DNA of 64,000 nucleotides from Methylocystis sp. B8 (lineage in GTDB: Bacteria; Pseudomonadota; Alphaproteobacteria; Rhizobiales; Beijerinckiaceae). The DNA is taken from contig NZ_VBTZ01000001.1 in assembly GCF_005771425.1 (NCBI RefSeq), positions 124,001 through 188,000 of the forward strand, read 5' to 3'. A program made the position numbers and the translations under genes. Below are positions 35,133 to 44,257 of the stretch, piece after piece. Below the pieces are notes generated by a model that saw only the letters and a program-made list of their open reading frames with translations, ran no database searches and was not told the DNA's origin. Position 1 is the stretch's first letter, and every line of letters starts with the position of its first letter.

Positions 35133-36350
35133 ATGCCGCAACAAGGCGCCGCACGCAGAATCGTCATTACTGGAATGGGCGCAGTGTCGGCGGCCGGCGT
35201 TGGCGCGGCGGCGCTGTGGCGCGCGGCGCGCGACGGCGTCTCTTGCGTGCGGCCGGTGAAATTGCCGCGGCCCTTTACCGGACGAATCGGCATCGCGGCG
35301 CAGGTCCCGGACTTTGACGCCGCCGAATATCTCGAAGCCGAACTGCTTCCGTATTGCGATCCCTTTACTCAGTTCTCCATCGTCGCCGCCGATGAGGCGC
35401 TGGCCCAGGCCGGGTTCGCGGGAAAAGAGGTCGGCGGGCAACGAACGGCGGTGATTATCGGCACAGGCATCGGCGGCGCCACGACGATCGATAACAACGC
35501 CTATCAGGAATATAAGATCGAGACCCGGCCGGACACGCTGACCGTGCCGCGCCTCATACCGAGCGCCGCGCCGACGACGCTCGGCATGCGCTATGGCGCG
35601 AAGGGGCCGACTTTCGCGCTCGCCTCTGCTTGCTCCTCCGCGACTCAGGCGATCGGCGAAGCCTTCGAGATGCTGCGCGCTGGCCGCGCCGATCGGGCGA
35701 TCGCCGGCGGCGCCGAAGCCTGCGTGACCAATGGCGCCATTCGCTCATGGGAAGCCCTGCGCGTTCTCACCCCTGACCTTTGCCGTCCGTTCTCGCAAAA
35801 GCGCAACGGCATGACTCTCGGCGAAGGCGCTGCGGTCTTCATTCTCGAGACGCTGGAAAGGGCGCAGGCGCGCGGCGCAACGCCGCTCTGCGAACTCGCC
35901 GGCTATGGCACGACGAGCGACGCTTTCGATCCGCTGCGCGCCGATGTCGAAGGCCCATCCCGCTGCATGCGGCTCGCGCTTGAAAGCGCCGGACTGGAGC
36001 CGGGAGACGTTGACTATCTCAACGCCCACGGCACGGCGACCTACGCCAACGACATCACCGAATCACAGGCCATGCGGGCCGTCTTTGGCGATAAGCCGCC
36101 GCCGGTTTCCTCTACGAAGCCCGTGCATGGCCATGCGCTTGGCGCAAGCGGCGGGCTCGAACTTTCGATCGTCATCAGCGCGCTTCGGGAGCAGGTCGCG
36201 CCGCCGACGATCAATTTTCTTGAAGCGGATCCGAAATGCGAGGTGGACGCCATTCCTAATGTCGCGCGCGAAATGCCGATCCGCGTCGCGCTGTCGAATT
36301 CCTTCGCCTTCGGGGGCATCAACGCGACGCTTGTCGTTCGCGCGATTTGA
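35133..36350 (+). CDS. Beta-ketoacyl-ACP synthase II-type enzyme
   Basis: 405 residues. The condensing-enzyme triad is intact: Cys167 in ASACSSATQAIGE, His in NAHGTATYAND, and His in KPVHGHALGASGG, and the C-terminal NSFAFGGINATLVV is typical. It extends acyl chains on acyl carrier protein in the cytosol. There is no acyl carrier protein or fabD nearby, so it is probably an accessory FabF/NodE-like synthase rather than the main fatty-acid one. Confidence 0.9.
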   Translation: MPQQGAARRIVITGMGAVSAAGVGAAALWRAARDGVSCVRPVKLPRPFTGRIGIAAQVPDFDAAEYLEAELLPYCDPFTQFSIVAADEALAQAGFAGKEVGGQRTAVIIGTGIGGATTIDNNAYQEYKIETRPDTLTVPRLIPSAAPTTLGMRYGAKGPTFALASACSSATQAIGEAFEMLRAGRADRAIAGGAEACVTNGAIRSWEALRVLTPDLCRPFSQKRNGMTLGEGAAVFILETLERAQARGATPLCELAGYGTTSDAFDPLRADVEGPSRCMRLALESAGLEPGDVDYLNAHGTATYANDITESQAMRAVFGDKPPPVSSTKPVHGHALGASGGLELSIVISALREQVAPPTINFLEADPKCEVDAIPNVAREMPIRVALSNSFAFGGINATLVVRAI

Positions 36351-36354
36351 TTGG

Positions 36355-36780
36355 TTACGCTTCCCGCAATTCCTTGTTCAATCCGTCTACGCCATCCGAG
36401 ATCGCTGAGTGGACGAGCGCTATGATTTCGTCCCGATGCTCGGCGTCGACGTCGAAGCGCACCGTCCAGGACAGGACGCTGTGCGCTTCGCCATCGTCGT
36501 GAATCTCGACGACGCCCGCATAGTCTTTCACCGGAAAAGGATGATGCGGGCGTTCGTAGCGCAGTCGTCGCGCGCCGGCGTCGATTTCCACGATGTTGTC
36601 GCGCATTTCTTCGCCGGTCGTCAGCTTCATAATGCGCAGGGCGCCGACGCCAGCGCCTTCCACGCGGCAGTCGGAGATGATCGGAAACCAGCGATCGAGT
36701 CCGCCAATTCCGGCAATCGCCGCCCAAGCCCGCTCAGCGGAGGCGTCGAGCCGCTTCGTTATATTGACCATCGCATTCAT
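36355..36780 (-). CDS. SRPBCC/polyketide-cyclase-like protein
   Basis: 141 residues. START-like pattern: MVNITKRLDASAERAWAAIAGIGGLDRWFP at the N-terminus, RRLRYERPHHPFPVKDYAG in the middle, and a long C-terminal helix. Proteins of this type bind hydrophobic small molecules. It overlaps the DUF2380-like gene by 4 bases (ATGA) and converges with the ketoacyl synthase gene four bases away. Confidence 0.85.
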   Translation of the reverse strand: MNAMVNITKRLDASAERAWAAIAGIGGLDRWFPIISDCRVEGAGVGALRIMKLTTGEEMRDNIVEIDAGARRLRYERPHHPFPVKDYAGVVEIHDDGEAHSVLSWTVRFDVDAEHRDEIIALVHSAISDGVDGLNKELREA

Positions 36781-37301
36781 TTCACTTGCTCCGCTCTCGC
36801 GCTTTCCGCAATCTGTCGCGCCAGATATTGTTCTGCGCGCCGCCAGGCTTCGTCGTCGTCGCCGCGAAAGGTGAGGCGGCGGTCGTCGATCAGGAGATTC
36901 TTCTCCACATCCACGATTTGCGCCTGCGCCAATTGCACGAGCGTGCTGATCTTATGCACGCCGCCGTAAAGGACGAGCCGCGCGCCCGCCTTTTTCGCCG
37001 CCTCGAAAAGCGCCTGCGGCGTCATGCGGCCCGCCGAGCAGGGAACGGGACCGCAATCGAGCGTCACGACCCTGTAAGCGCCGCCGGCGTCAAGGTCCTG
37101 GCGCAGCGCCGCGCCGAATGCGCGCAGCCGCGCTTCATGCTGGTCCCTCTGGTCTTTTTCCTCGCCGGAGGTGTCGACATAGTCGAAATCGAGGACGGCG
37201 ATCGTCGCCGGCGCGACGGCTTGGGCCCATGCGCCGGCAAGCGTCGCGACGATGAGCGTCATTGCGGCGATCAAGGGCGTCCGCGCGTGCGCGTAAGGCA
37301 T
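36777..37301 (-). CDS. DUF2380-like exported protein
   Basis: 174 residues from ATG 37301 (AGGAAAGGAA upstream). A signal peptide ends at about AWAQA. The mature part starts TIAVLDFDYVDTSGEEKDQRDQ and contains YRVVTLDCGPVPCSAGRM, ARLVLYGGVHKISTLVQLAQAQIVDVEKN and RRLTFRGDDDEAWRRAEQYLARQI. The overall pattern parallels the protein at 31332-31886. Here too it stands beside an SRPBCC gene. Function unknown. Confidence 0.78.
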   Translation of the reverse strand: MPYAHARTPLIAAMTLIVATLAGAWAQAVAPATIAVLDFDYVDTSGEEKDQRDQHEARLRAFGAALRQDLDAGGAYRVVTLDCGPVPCSAGRMTPQALFEAAKKAGARLVLYGGVHKISTLVQLAQAQIVDVEKNLLIDDRRLTFRGDDDEAWRRAEQYLARQIAESARAEQVK

Positions 37302-37330
37302 GTGCGATTCCTTTCCTGCGTGGGGAGTCC

Positions 37331-37726
37331 TCAGTTCGCAACGGGCCAAAAGGCCGCGGTGAGCAGCGCCAGCGCGATCCAGAAGCCGATTTCCAGCGTC
37401 TCGATAATCGGCTGCACGCGCTGGACCGCGCCGACGATATGCACGACGATCATCGTCGCCCAGACCATCGCCATGAATTCGAATGTCGGCGTTAAGGCTT
37501 CTCCGGTCAATGCGGCGCGAAGCATGAAGAAATTCAAGATGAGCGCGAAGGCGCCGAGACAACGGCCGAAATAGACCGTGAGATCGTGCTCCAACGGAAT
37601 TTCCCAGCCGACGAGTCGCGCCCAGAAGAGCGGCGCGAAGGCGATCGGGATCGAGAAAAGAATGAGGGTCAAAGAGCCGAGCGCGAGCAGGAATGTTTGC
37701 GCATGAGGCGCGAGAGAGCCGATCAT
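37331..37726 (-). CDS. Four-helix membrane protein of unknown function
   Basis: 131 residues with four predicted membrane helices (about 10-35, 50-70, 82-100, 108-128) in a compact hydrophobic chain beginning MIGSLAPHAQTFLLALGSLTLIL. A pattern YFGRCLGAFALILNFFML is visible in helix 2. Its end is 29 bases before the DUF2380-like start, so the two probably form one operon. No function is known to me. Confidence 0.7.
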   Translation of the reverse strand: MIGSLAPHAQTFLLALGSLTLILFSIPIAFAPLFWARLVGWEIPLEHDLTVYFGRCLGAFALILNFFMLRAALTGEALTPTFEFMAMVWATMIVVHIVGAVQRVQPIIETLEIGFWIALALLTAAFWPVAN

Positions 37727-37851
37727 GGCCCGCCTCCTTCCAAAGGTCAGTCGCGCCGAGGTTAGGCGCTGGAGAGCGGAGAACTTGCCATTTCGCGCCA
37801 GCGGTGGAAGTTTCGCGCGAGACGCATTTTCTATTGGAATAGGGGAGGTTC

Positions 37852-38883
37852 GTGGCCGCTCTCGGCTTCACTAAGGCGCGTTCGATGGGGCCCGTCGCGG
37901 AAGCGGTCGAGCGCGCCGGCGGCTCGGTCGCGCGTGTCTTCCGCAAGGCCGAATTGCCATTGCGCCTGATTGAGGCGCCTGAACAGCTCATCCTGTTGAG
38001 AGACCAACTCGCGCTCGTCGAGCACGCCGCGCGTGAATTGGACGACGAAACGCTGCCGCTGCGCCTCTCCATGCAGGCGGGGATGGAAGGGCTCGGACTC
38101 TTCGGCAGACGCGTGCGAACGGCGCCGACGCTCGAAAACGCCATTCAGCGCTGCAACTTTGGCATTCAATCGATGTTACAGTCGATGACGCGCATGGATC
38201 TTAAGCAGACCGAAGCGAGCGCGGCGCGCCTCGCGGCGTGGACATATGAAATATTGGATGATGCGCCTGTCGGGCGGCAGAAGAACGAATTGCTCGCCTT
38301 CGGCTATATGATCTCCGCGCTCAAACATTTTCGTGTCGGCGCGTTGCGGGTCACGCTGCCGCGAAAGCCGCCGGAGCGCGCGACGCTTGAAGACCTTTTA
38401 GGCTGCGAGATTGCGGCCGGGGAAAAAGCCGCGCTGGTTTTTCCTGCAGAATGCTTGTGCAACGCCAATCCGGCATGTGTCGACCCTGACGACGCGCGTA
38501 TCGACGACATGCCTTCGCCGACCGACTTTTCTGCCGCCGTCGAGCGACTCGTAGAACTCGCCTTGTTGGAGCGACGTCCCACGATCGACGCCGTGCGCCG
38601 ACGTTTGGCGCTTTCGGCGCGCAGCTTGCAACGCCGGCTCGCTGAGGAGGGCGAGAGCTTCGATGCGATTCGCCGCCGCGTCGTTCTCGCGAAGGCGCGA
38701 ACCCGCTTGAGAGACGGAGCGACGCCGATCACGCAGATCGCCTATGAACTCGGCTATTCCGACGCCGCGCATTTTTCGCGCGCTTTTGCCGCCTGGACAG
38801 GCGAGAGCCCACGCGCCTGGCGGCGCGCCGCATTGGCGCGAGCATGTGAAACAGGCTTGCCGTCCCTGGGACAACGCCCTTAG
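37852..38883 (+). CDS. AraC-family transcriptional regulator with N-terminal OruR-type domain
   Basis: 343 residues from GTG 37852 (AGGGGAGG upstream). Residues 1-200 resemble the arabinose-binding-like domain of the OruR group of AraC regulators (MGPVAEAVERAGG, IEAPEQLILLRDQLALVEHA). The C-terminal two helix-turn-helices (about 240-335) show PTIDAVRRRLALSARSLQRRLAEEG and ITQIAYELGYSDAAHFSRAFAAWTGESPRAWR. Its target may be the divergent operon at 36355-37726. The effector is unknown. Confidence 0.92.
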   Translation: MAALGFTKARSMGPVAEAVERAGGSVARVFRKAELPLRLIEAPEQLILLRDQLALVEHAARELDDETLPLRLSMQAGMEGLGLFGRRVRTAPTLENAIQRCNFGIQSMLQSMTRMDLKQTEASAARLAAWTYEILDDAPVGRQKNELLAFGYMISALKHFRVGALRVTLPRKPPERATLEDLLGCEIAAGEKAALVFPAECLCNANPACVDPDDARIDDMPSPTDFSAAVERLVELALLERRPTIDAVRRRLALSARSLQRRLAEEGESFDAIRRRVVLAKARTRLRDGATPITQIAYELGYSDAAHFSRAFAAWTGESPRAWRRAALARACETGLPSLGQRP

Positions 38884-38918
38884 TAGGAAGGGGTTTTTAC
38901 GAATAACGTTTGCAAAAT

Positions 38919-39125
38919 ATGGCAGACAGCGACGACGATCAGCGAAAGGGCGCCCCAAAAGGGGCGGATTTTGACCGGAAGTTTAAGGGCGCGCCGAAAA
39001 AGAAGGCTGCGCTTGCCGCCGCTTTGCGCGCTAATCTCGCCCGTCGCAAAGAGCGCGAACGCGCGCTAAATGGCCAGACGCCAGCCAAAAACGGCGGGGA
39101 TTCGAAAACCGACAGCGAGGGGTGA
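38919..39125 (+). CDS. Small basic protein upstream of murA
   Basis: 68 residues ([21 protein letters not shown]...), rich in Lys, Arg and Ala with a helical middle [20 protein letters not shown]. Similar short frames upstream of murA occur in Rhizobiales. The TGA stop and the murA ATG share one base, so translation is coupled. No function known. Confidence 0.68.
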   Translation: MADSDDDQRKGAPKGADFDRKFKGAPKKKAALAAALRANLARRKERERALNGQTPAKNGGDSKTDSEG

Positions 39126-40420
39126 TGGATAAGATCAAGATCGTCGGCGGAAGCCGGCTCAATGGCGTGATCCCCATCTCGGGCGCGAAAAACGCCGCTC
39201 TGCCGCTGATGATCGCGTCGCTCCTGACGCGCGAGACTTTGACGCTCGCCAACATGCCGCTTCTCGCCGATGTGACGCTGCTCGAACGCATCCTCGGCAA
39301 TCATGGCGTCGATTACGCTATCGCGGGTAAACGCGCCGGCGATTCTGTCGATGCGGGCCGCACCGTTCAGCTTACCGCGCGCGAGATCGTCGACACCACC
39401 GCGCCTTATGAACTGGTTTCGCGCATGCGCGCGAGCTTCTGGGTGCTGGCGCCGCTTCTCGCCCGAATGGGCGAGGCGCGCGTATCGCTTCCCGGCGGCT
39501 GCGCGATCGGCACGCGCCCGGTCGATCTTCTTCTCATGGCGCTCGAAAAACTTGGCGCGAAGATCGACATCGAGAACGGCTACGTCGTCGCCACGGCGAA
39601 GGAAGGTCTTGTCGGCGCCGAGATTGACTTTCCGAAGGTCACGGTCGGTGGCACGCATACGGCGCTGATGGCGGCGTCGCTCGCTCGCGGAACCACCGTG
39701 TTGCACAACGCCGCGCGCGAGCCGGAAGTCGTCGATCTTGCCGACTGCCTCGTGAAAATGGGCGCGCGCATTAAGGGCGCGGGCCAATCGACGATCGAGA
39801 TCGAAGGCGTCGGTTCGCTTTATGGCGCAAGACACGCCGTCATGCCTGATCGGATCGAAACCGGCACTTACGCTATGGCGGTGGCGATGACGGGCGGCGA
39901 CGTTCTTCTCGCCGGCGCGCGCGCTGATCTTCTGCAGGCGGCGCTCGATGTGCTCGAAGAGACCGGCGTCAGCGTGAGTGAAACGAATGAAGGACTGCGC
40001 ATCGCGCGCAATGGCGCGGGCATTTCATCCGTCGATGTCACGACCGCGCCATTCCCGGCCTTTCCAACCGATCTGCAAGCGCAGTTCATGGCGTTGATGA
40101 CGCGCGCCAAGGGCGTATCCCGCATTACCGAAACGGTTTTCGAAAATCGCTTCATGCACGTGCAGGAGCTGGCGCGATTCGGCGCGCATATCAAGCTTGA
40201 AGGCGACACCGCCATCGTGACGGGGTCGGATTATCTTGAAGGCGCGCCGGTGATGGCGACAGATCTGCGCGCGTCAGTGTCGCTCGTCATCGCGGGGCTC
40301 GCCGCGCGCGGCGAGACGACGATCAACCGCGTCTATCATCTCGATCGCGGTTTCGAGCGGCTGGAAAAGAAATTGCGTGGCTGCGGCGCGGAAATCGAGC
40401 GCATCAGCGGACAGGGGTGA
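39125..40420 (+). CDS. murA: UDP-N-acetylglucosamine 1-carboxyvinyltransferase
   Basis: 431 residues from ATG 39125. It adds enolpyruvate to UDP-GlcNAc, the first committed step of peptidoglycan synthesis. Lys22 in [11 protein letters not shown], Arg and the catalytic Cys126 in [11 protein letters not shown] are present, so the enzyme should be sensitive to fosfomycin. The end [26 protein letters not shown] is normal. An in-frame GTG three bases earlier is not needed. Confidence 0.97.
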   Translation: MDKIKIVGGSRLNGVIPISGAKNAALPLMIASLLTRETLTLANMPLLADVTLLERILGNHGVDYAIAGKRAGDSVDAGRTVQLTAREIVDTTAPYELVSRMRASFWVLAPLLARMGEARVSLPGGCAIGTRPVDLLLMALEKLGAKIDIENGYVVATAKEGLVGAEIDFPKVTVGGTHTALMAASLARGTTVLHNAAREPEVVDLADCLVKMGARIKGAGQSTIEIEGVGSLYGARHAVMPDRIETGTYAMAVAMTGGDVLLAGARADLLQAALDVLEETGVSVSETNEGLRIARNGAGISSVDVTTAPFPAFPTDLQAQFMALMTRAKGVSRITETVFENRFMHVQELARFGAHIKLEGDTAIVTGSDYLEGAPVMATDLRASVSLVIAGLAARGETTINRVYHLDRGFERLEKKLRGCGAEIERISGQG

Positions 40421-40494
40421 GAGCGATCTTAGCCAAGGACTGACGAGGCCTGGCGTTTAGTCAGGCGCCTCGGACTCTATCGATTCTCTTGAAT

Positions 40495-41544
40495 TCAGTT
40501 GGCTTCAGTCCGGCGGCGATCGGGGGTTTGCGACGCTCCAGAGAACATCGTCGCGATCCACTGAGTTGACGGAAACTGTGCGCAGAGCGTGAGAAAGGCG
40601 ATCGCCAGCGGGACCCCAATGAAGGCTCCTGGAACGCCCCATAAGAAAGTCCAGAGAACGACTGCAAATACGACAACGGATGGTGAAATCGCCAAAGCCG
40701 AACCCGAAATGAGCGGCTCGAGATAGCTGCCGATGACAAATTGAATCACAGCGAGAGCAACGAACACGAGCATCGCGGTTTGCCAGGAATCGAATTGAAC
40801 AAGAGCAAACAACGCTGGAAAAACGGTAACGATCAACGACCCGATATAAGGTAGATAGTTAAGCGCGAATGCGAGGATCGCCCAGGCGGCGGCAAGCTCA
40901 AGTCTCATGAGCAGAGCGAAACCGCCGACAGCGACGGCCGTCGCAATGCTCGCAATTGTGCGGACGATCATATACTTGCGGAATTTCTTCCCGATCGACT
41001 GGCTTGCCGTCAACAAACGACGACTTGTTTCTTGGTCTTTTAGTTTCATAATGTGATCTTGAAAATCTTCTGTTTCGACAAGGCCCATGATCAAGAATAT
41101 GAAGACCAGAAGAGAGAAACCAACAAGAACATTGACCCTTATCGCGACTGTTTTTAGAAAGCCGACCAACCACGCGGCGTCGAAATTTTCCGTCACATGC
41201 GACATCACAAATATGTCGTGATCTTCCAGCCACGTCGTGGAATTGCGGAATGTCGCTCCAATTTTCAAAAGATTCTGACGGGTCCAGTCGGCGATCTCGC
41301 CGCCTCCCCATACAACCATCGATGTAAGCGCGATAACGGCGGCAAGCGTCACGACAATAGTGATCAGCAGCGCCAAAGCTTTTGGCATTCGGAACTGGAG
41401 CGCCTTCTGCAGCGGCCAGATCAAGGCGATTATAAATATCGCAAAAATCACCGGCTCAATGACGACCTGGGCCATGGAAGACGTTGCGAGCACAACGAAC
41501 GTTATGACGAGCGCAGCCATGATGGTCACGAGTTGGTTATCCAT
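40495..41544 (-). CDS. AI-2E family transporter (PerM/TqsA-like)
   Basis: 349 residues from ATG 41544. About eight membrane helices with an N-terminal pair (LVTIMAALVITFVVLATSS) and the conserved C-terminal block FALNYLPYIGSLIVTVFPALFALVQF, then GNYIEP-like GSYLEPLISGSALAISPSVVVFAVVLWTFLWGVPGAFIGVPLAIA (given here as a description, residues 270-325). Members export diverse small molecules or ions. The gene is not in an operon. AT-rich codon use relative to neighbours suggests it may have been acquired. Confidence 0.85.
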   Translation of the reverse strand: MDNQLVTIMAALVITFVVLATSSMAQVVIEPVIFAIFIIALIWPLQKALQFRMPKALALLITIVVTLAAVIALTSMVVWGGGEIADWTRQNLLKIGATFRNSTTWLEDHDIFVMSHVTENFDAAWLVGFLKTVAIRVNVLVGFSLLVFIFLIMGLVETEDFQDHIMKLKDQETSRRLLTASQSIGKKFRKYMIVRTIASIATAVAVGGFALLMRLELAAAWAILAFALNYLPYIGSLIVTVFPALFALVQFDSWQTAMLVFVALAVIQFVIGSYLEPLISGSALAISPSVVVFAVVLWTFLWGVPGAFIGVPLAIAFLTLCAQFPSTQWIATMFSGASQTPDRRRTEAN

Positions 41545-41640
41545 CTTGCACCCGTTGATTCGCGGTCGGTATCTAGCTGTAATTCTAGCGCTGCATTGAA
41601 AACCATCTACTGGGCGCGTGTGAGAGGCCATTATTGCGGA

Positions 41641-41752
41641 GTGTCATTCCCGGCGCGCCCTTTGCGCGCGATCGGGAATCCAACAAAAATCCATTGATGG
41701 GACGAGGCGCCCCTGGATTCCCGATCAGACCTTCAGCCTGTCGGGAATAACA
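41641..41752. repeat. Paired palindromic intergenic repeats
   Basis: Two inverted copies: GTGTCATTCCCGGCGCGCCC...GATCGGGAATCC and CCTGGATTCCCGATCAGACC...CTGTCGGGAATAAC, of the GTCATTCCCGA family, between the AI-2E transporter start and the pbpC stop. Confidence 0.78.
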
Positions 41753-41767
41753 AGCCTGGCGCCACTC

Positions 41768-44095
41768 TCACTCGATCACAATCTTCACCGCGCGCGATGC
41801 GACCGGGGCGAGCGCAAGCCGCGCCTGAATGCGATGCGCGCCGGGCGTCATCGGCCAAAACACGGTTTCGTCCGCCTGCGCCGTGACGAAGGGCTCGCCG
41901 TCGATCGTCCAGACGATCTGTGCGTCCGCGCTGGTCGGCGCGAGCTTCAACGCCAGTCTGTTGAAGCGCTCGGGCTGCTCCGGATTTCGCCAGATATGCG
42001 TATTGTGCTCCGGCGTCGCGATGACGAGCGAGGCGCCATGCTCTTGGAGCTGTTCGAGCCCCGCGTCCGATGCGCCTGTCGGAGCCTGACTTGCGCCCGG
42101 CGCGCCTGAATGAGGCATCGCAGAGCGAGCCTCGGCCTCGCGCGCCTCCGCCGGCCTAACCCATTCGCGCAGAGTCTGAGCGCATTCGCCGTCGCCGGCG
42201 CGACAGAGGTCTATGGCGACGCGGCCTGGCGGCGGCGCAAATGTTTCCGGCGCGATGTCTCCGGGCGTCGCGCCATGCAGCTTCGCAAATACGGCGTGAG
42301 CAAGCCGCGCCGCCGATGACACGCCTGTCATCGCGCGCATCGCGCCAGCGTCCCCGCGCCCGATCCACACGCCGACAATGAATTTGTGCGAAAAGGCGAC
42401 CGTCCAGGCGTCGCGATAGGCTTGCGACGTTCCGGTCTTCACGGCGACGGCGAAAGGATATTCGAGCGGTCCGTAGCGTGGAAAGGATGGAAGCCGCGCC
42501 TGCGGGTCGGCAAGCATGGACGTGATCAGACGCGCGCTGTCGACCGACAGCACGCGCCGCCGCGCACGCCGCGCTTCTCCGCGCGTGAATGCAAGCTCGC
42601 GCATAAGTCCGTCGTCAGCGAGCGCCGCGTAGGCGCGCATCACATCCTCAAGCCTGGTCGGCAGCGCGCCGATCGCCATGGAAATTCCAAAACTCTCCGC
42701 CGGCGTTTCGAGATCATGCAGGCCGAGGTCGCGAAGGAAATTGAAATTTGCCTCAAGTCCGACGCGGCGCAGCAGATTCGTCGCCGGCACGTTGCGGGAA
42801 TTGGCGAGCGCCTGACGCGGCGTCAACGGTCCGAGATAGAGTCCGTCGGCGTTCGATACGCCCGACGCCCCTTCGGGAATGTCGTTCAAAAGATCTGTCG
42901 TCTTAAGAGCGCCGCGCTCGAACGCCAGCGCATAGATGAAGGGCTTCAGCGTCGAACCAGGCGAGCGCCGCACGCGCGTGAAGTCGAAGGCGCCTGCCTG
43001 CGGATCGCGATAGTCCGATGAGCCGACATCGGCGATGACGGCGTTCGTTCCTCGCTCGACGACCATGACCGCGACTTGCCGCGCGCCACGGTTACGAAAA
43101 TTGGAAAGATAGCGGCGAGCGAGATGCAGGACCTCTCGTTCGACCTCCATATCGATCGTCGCATTGATGCGTTGGTCGCCGTCTGAGACGGGCAGCGCCA
43201 AGCCCTCGCGCGCGAGCGCCTCGTAACGTAGCGCGAGGTGCAGCGCCTCAGGACGGCGCTTGGCGTCGAGCGGTCGCATGTGATCGAGCTCTGCGCGCGC
43301 CAGCGCCGTCTGCGCGCCGTCGAGCGCGCCTTCTTCCTCTAGTCGCGCGAGAGCGTATCGGGCGCGCGCGGCCGCCAATTTGAGGCCGCTTTCGCGCGTG
43401 ATGTTCATGCGTCCAGGCGATTGCGGAATGGCGGCGAGCAGGGCTGCCTGCGCCCAGGAGAGATCTTCGACCGGTCTGTCGAAATAGAAGCGCGCGGCGT
43501 AGGCGGCGCCATGTCCGTTAAGTCCGTAGGGCGCGAGCCGCAGATAATGTGCGAGCGTCGCCTCATGTCCGTGACGCGCGACGATGGCGAGCGCCGTCGC
43601 GGCCTGCATCAGCTTTTTGCCAAAGCTGCGCGGCCTCTCGCCCTGCATGCGCGCAACTTGCATGGCGATCGTCGAAGCGCCTTCACGTCTGCCGCGCAAC
43701 ATCAGATTGCGCCAGGCGGCGCGCAGCAGCGCGCGAATGTCGACGCCGGGGTGAGCGTAAAAGCGGCGATCTTCGAGAGCGAGAGTCGCATGCGCAATTT
43801 TTTGCGGGACAGTCTTCAGCGGCCAATAGCCGTAATCGACGCGCGCCGCATTCGTCGCGCGATCAAGCATCCTTTCGCCGATCTGGGTCAGAAAGGCGCC
43901 GTTACGGTCGTAAACGATGGCGCTTGCGCGTGGAGAAACGAGTTCGGCGCGTGACAGCGCCTCACGCGAGAGCCAAGCGGCGCCCGCCACGAATGTTGCA
44001 ATAAGAGCCAGAGCGATTGCGCGCGCGAACCCTCTCCCTTTGGGAGAGGGTGGCTGCGGAGCAGCCGGGTGAGGGGTTGCGACATGTGCTGTCAT
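41768..44095 (-). CDS. pbpC: Penicillin-binding protein 1C
   Basis: 775 residues. The glycosyltransferase domain has LEDRRFYAHPGVDIRAL and GASTIAMQVARM; the transpeptidase domain has nucleophile SPGSTLKPFIYAL, SRN in NSRNVPATN, and KTGTSQAYRDAW; the C-terminal BiPBP_C domain (about 690-775) is present. One membrane helix lies at 26-46. It is downstream of the alpha-2-macroglobulin gene, a classic pairing. The first ~22 residues (MTAHVATPHPAAPQPPSPKG) are encoded by a palindromic repeat, and there is no later start before the membrane helix. Confidence 0.95.
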   Translation of the reverse strand: MTAHVATPHPAAPQPPSPKGRGFARAIALALIATFVAGAAWLSREALSRAELVSPRASAIVYDRNGAFLTQIGERMLDRATNAARVDYGYWPLKTVPQKIAHATLALEDRRFYAHPGVDIRALLRAAWRNLMLRGRREGASTIAMQVARMQGERPRSFGKKLMQAATALAIVARHGHEATLAHYLRLAPYGLNGHGAAYAARFYFDRPVEDLSWAQAALLAAIPQSPGRMNITRESGLKLAAARARYALARLEEEGALDGAQTALARAELDHMRPLDAKRRPEALHLALRYEALAREGLALPVSDGDQRINATIDMEVEREVLHLARRYLSNFRNRGARQVAVMVVERGTNAVIADVGSSDYRDPQAGAFDFTRVRRSPGSTLKPFIYALAFERGALKTTDLLNDIPEGASGVSNADGLYLGPLTPRQALANSRNVPATNLLRRVGLEANFNFLRDLGLHDLETPAESFGISMAIGALPTRLEDVMRAYAALADDGLMRELAFTRGEARRARRRVLSVDSARLITSMLADPQARLPSFPRYGPLEYPFAVAVKTGTSQAYRDAWTVAFSHKFIVGVWIGRGDAGAMRAMTGVSSAARLAHAVFAKLHGATPGDIAPETFAPPPGRVAIDLCRAGDGECAQTLREWVRPAEAREAEARSAMPHSGAPGASQAPTGASDAGLEQLQEHGASLVIATPEHNTHIWRNPEQPERFNRLALKLAPTSADAQIVWTIDGEPFVTAQADETVFWPMTPGAHRIQARLALAPVASRAVKIVIE
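44029..44077. repeat. CCCTCTCCC palindromic repeat within the 5' end of pbpC
   Basis: ACCCTCTCCCTTTGGGAGAGGGT (44029-44051) plus GCTGCGGAGCAGC and GGGTGAGGGG. The same core is at 17027-17049. Part of pbpC is read through it. Confidence 0.82.
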
Positions 44096-44137
44096 GCGGT
44101 TGCGTCGAACCTACAAAGATTATTTCCCCTCACCCGA

Positions 44138-44216
44138 CCCCGCCAAAAGCCCGTGGTTTACGACGGGCGTCTATATAGACGCCCTTTGGCGGGGCCACCC
44201 TCTCCCAAGAGGAGAG
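44138..44216. repeat. Nested palindromic element between the alpha-2-macroglobulin and pbpC genes
   Basis: Outer arms CCCCGCCAAA (44138-44147) and TTTGGCGGGG (44185-44194) enclose the perfect 20-base palindrome GGGCGTCTATATAGACGCCC at 44165-44184. It is followed by CCACCCTCTCCCAAGAGGAG, a third CCCTCTCCC copy. The whole 160-base gap is repeat. Confidence 0.82.
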
Positions 44217-44257
44217 TGTTACGCGCCTACTTCCCAAGATGAGGGAGGGTTATGCGG

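Noticed and set aside
36777-38144. Long minus-strand frame giving a 455-residue protein
   Set aside because: Only its last 174 codons encode a recognisable exported protein with its own ribosome site at 37301; the rest is antisense to the AraC gene or in another frame of the four-helix membrane protein gene.
18942-44216. Repeats as a CRISPR array or insertion sequence
   Set aside because: Copies are isolated hairpins kilobases apart, with no spacers, no cas genes and no transposase.
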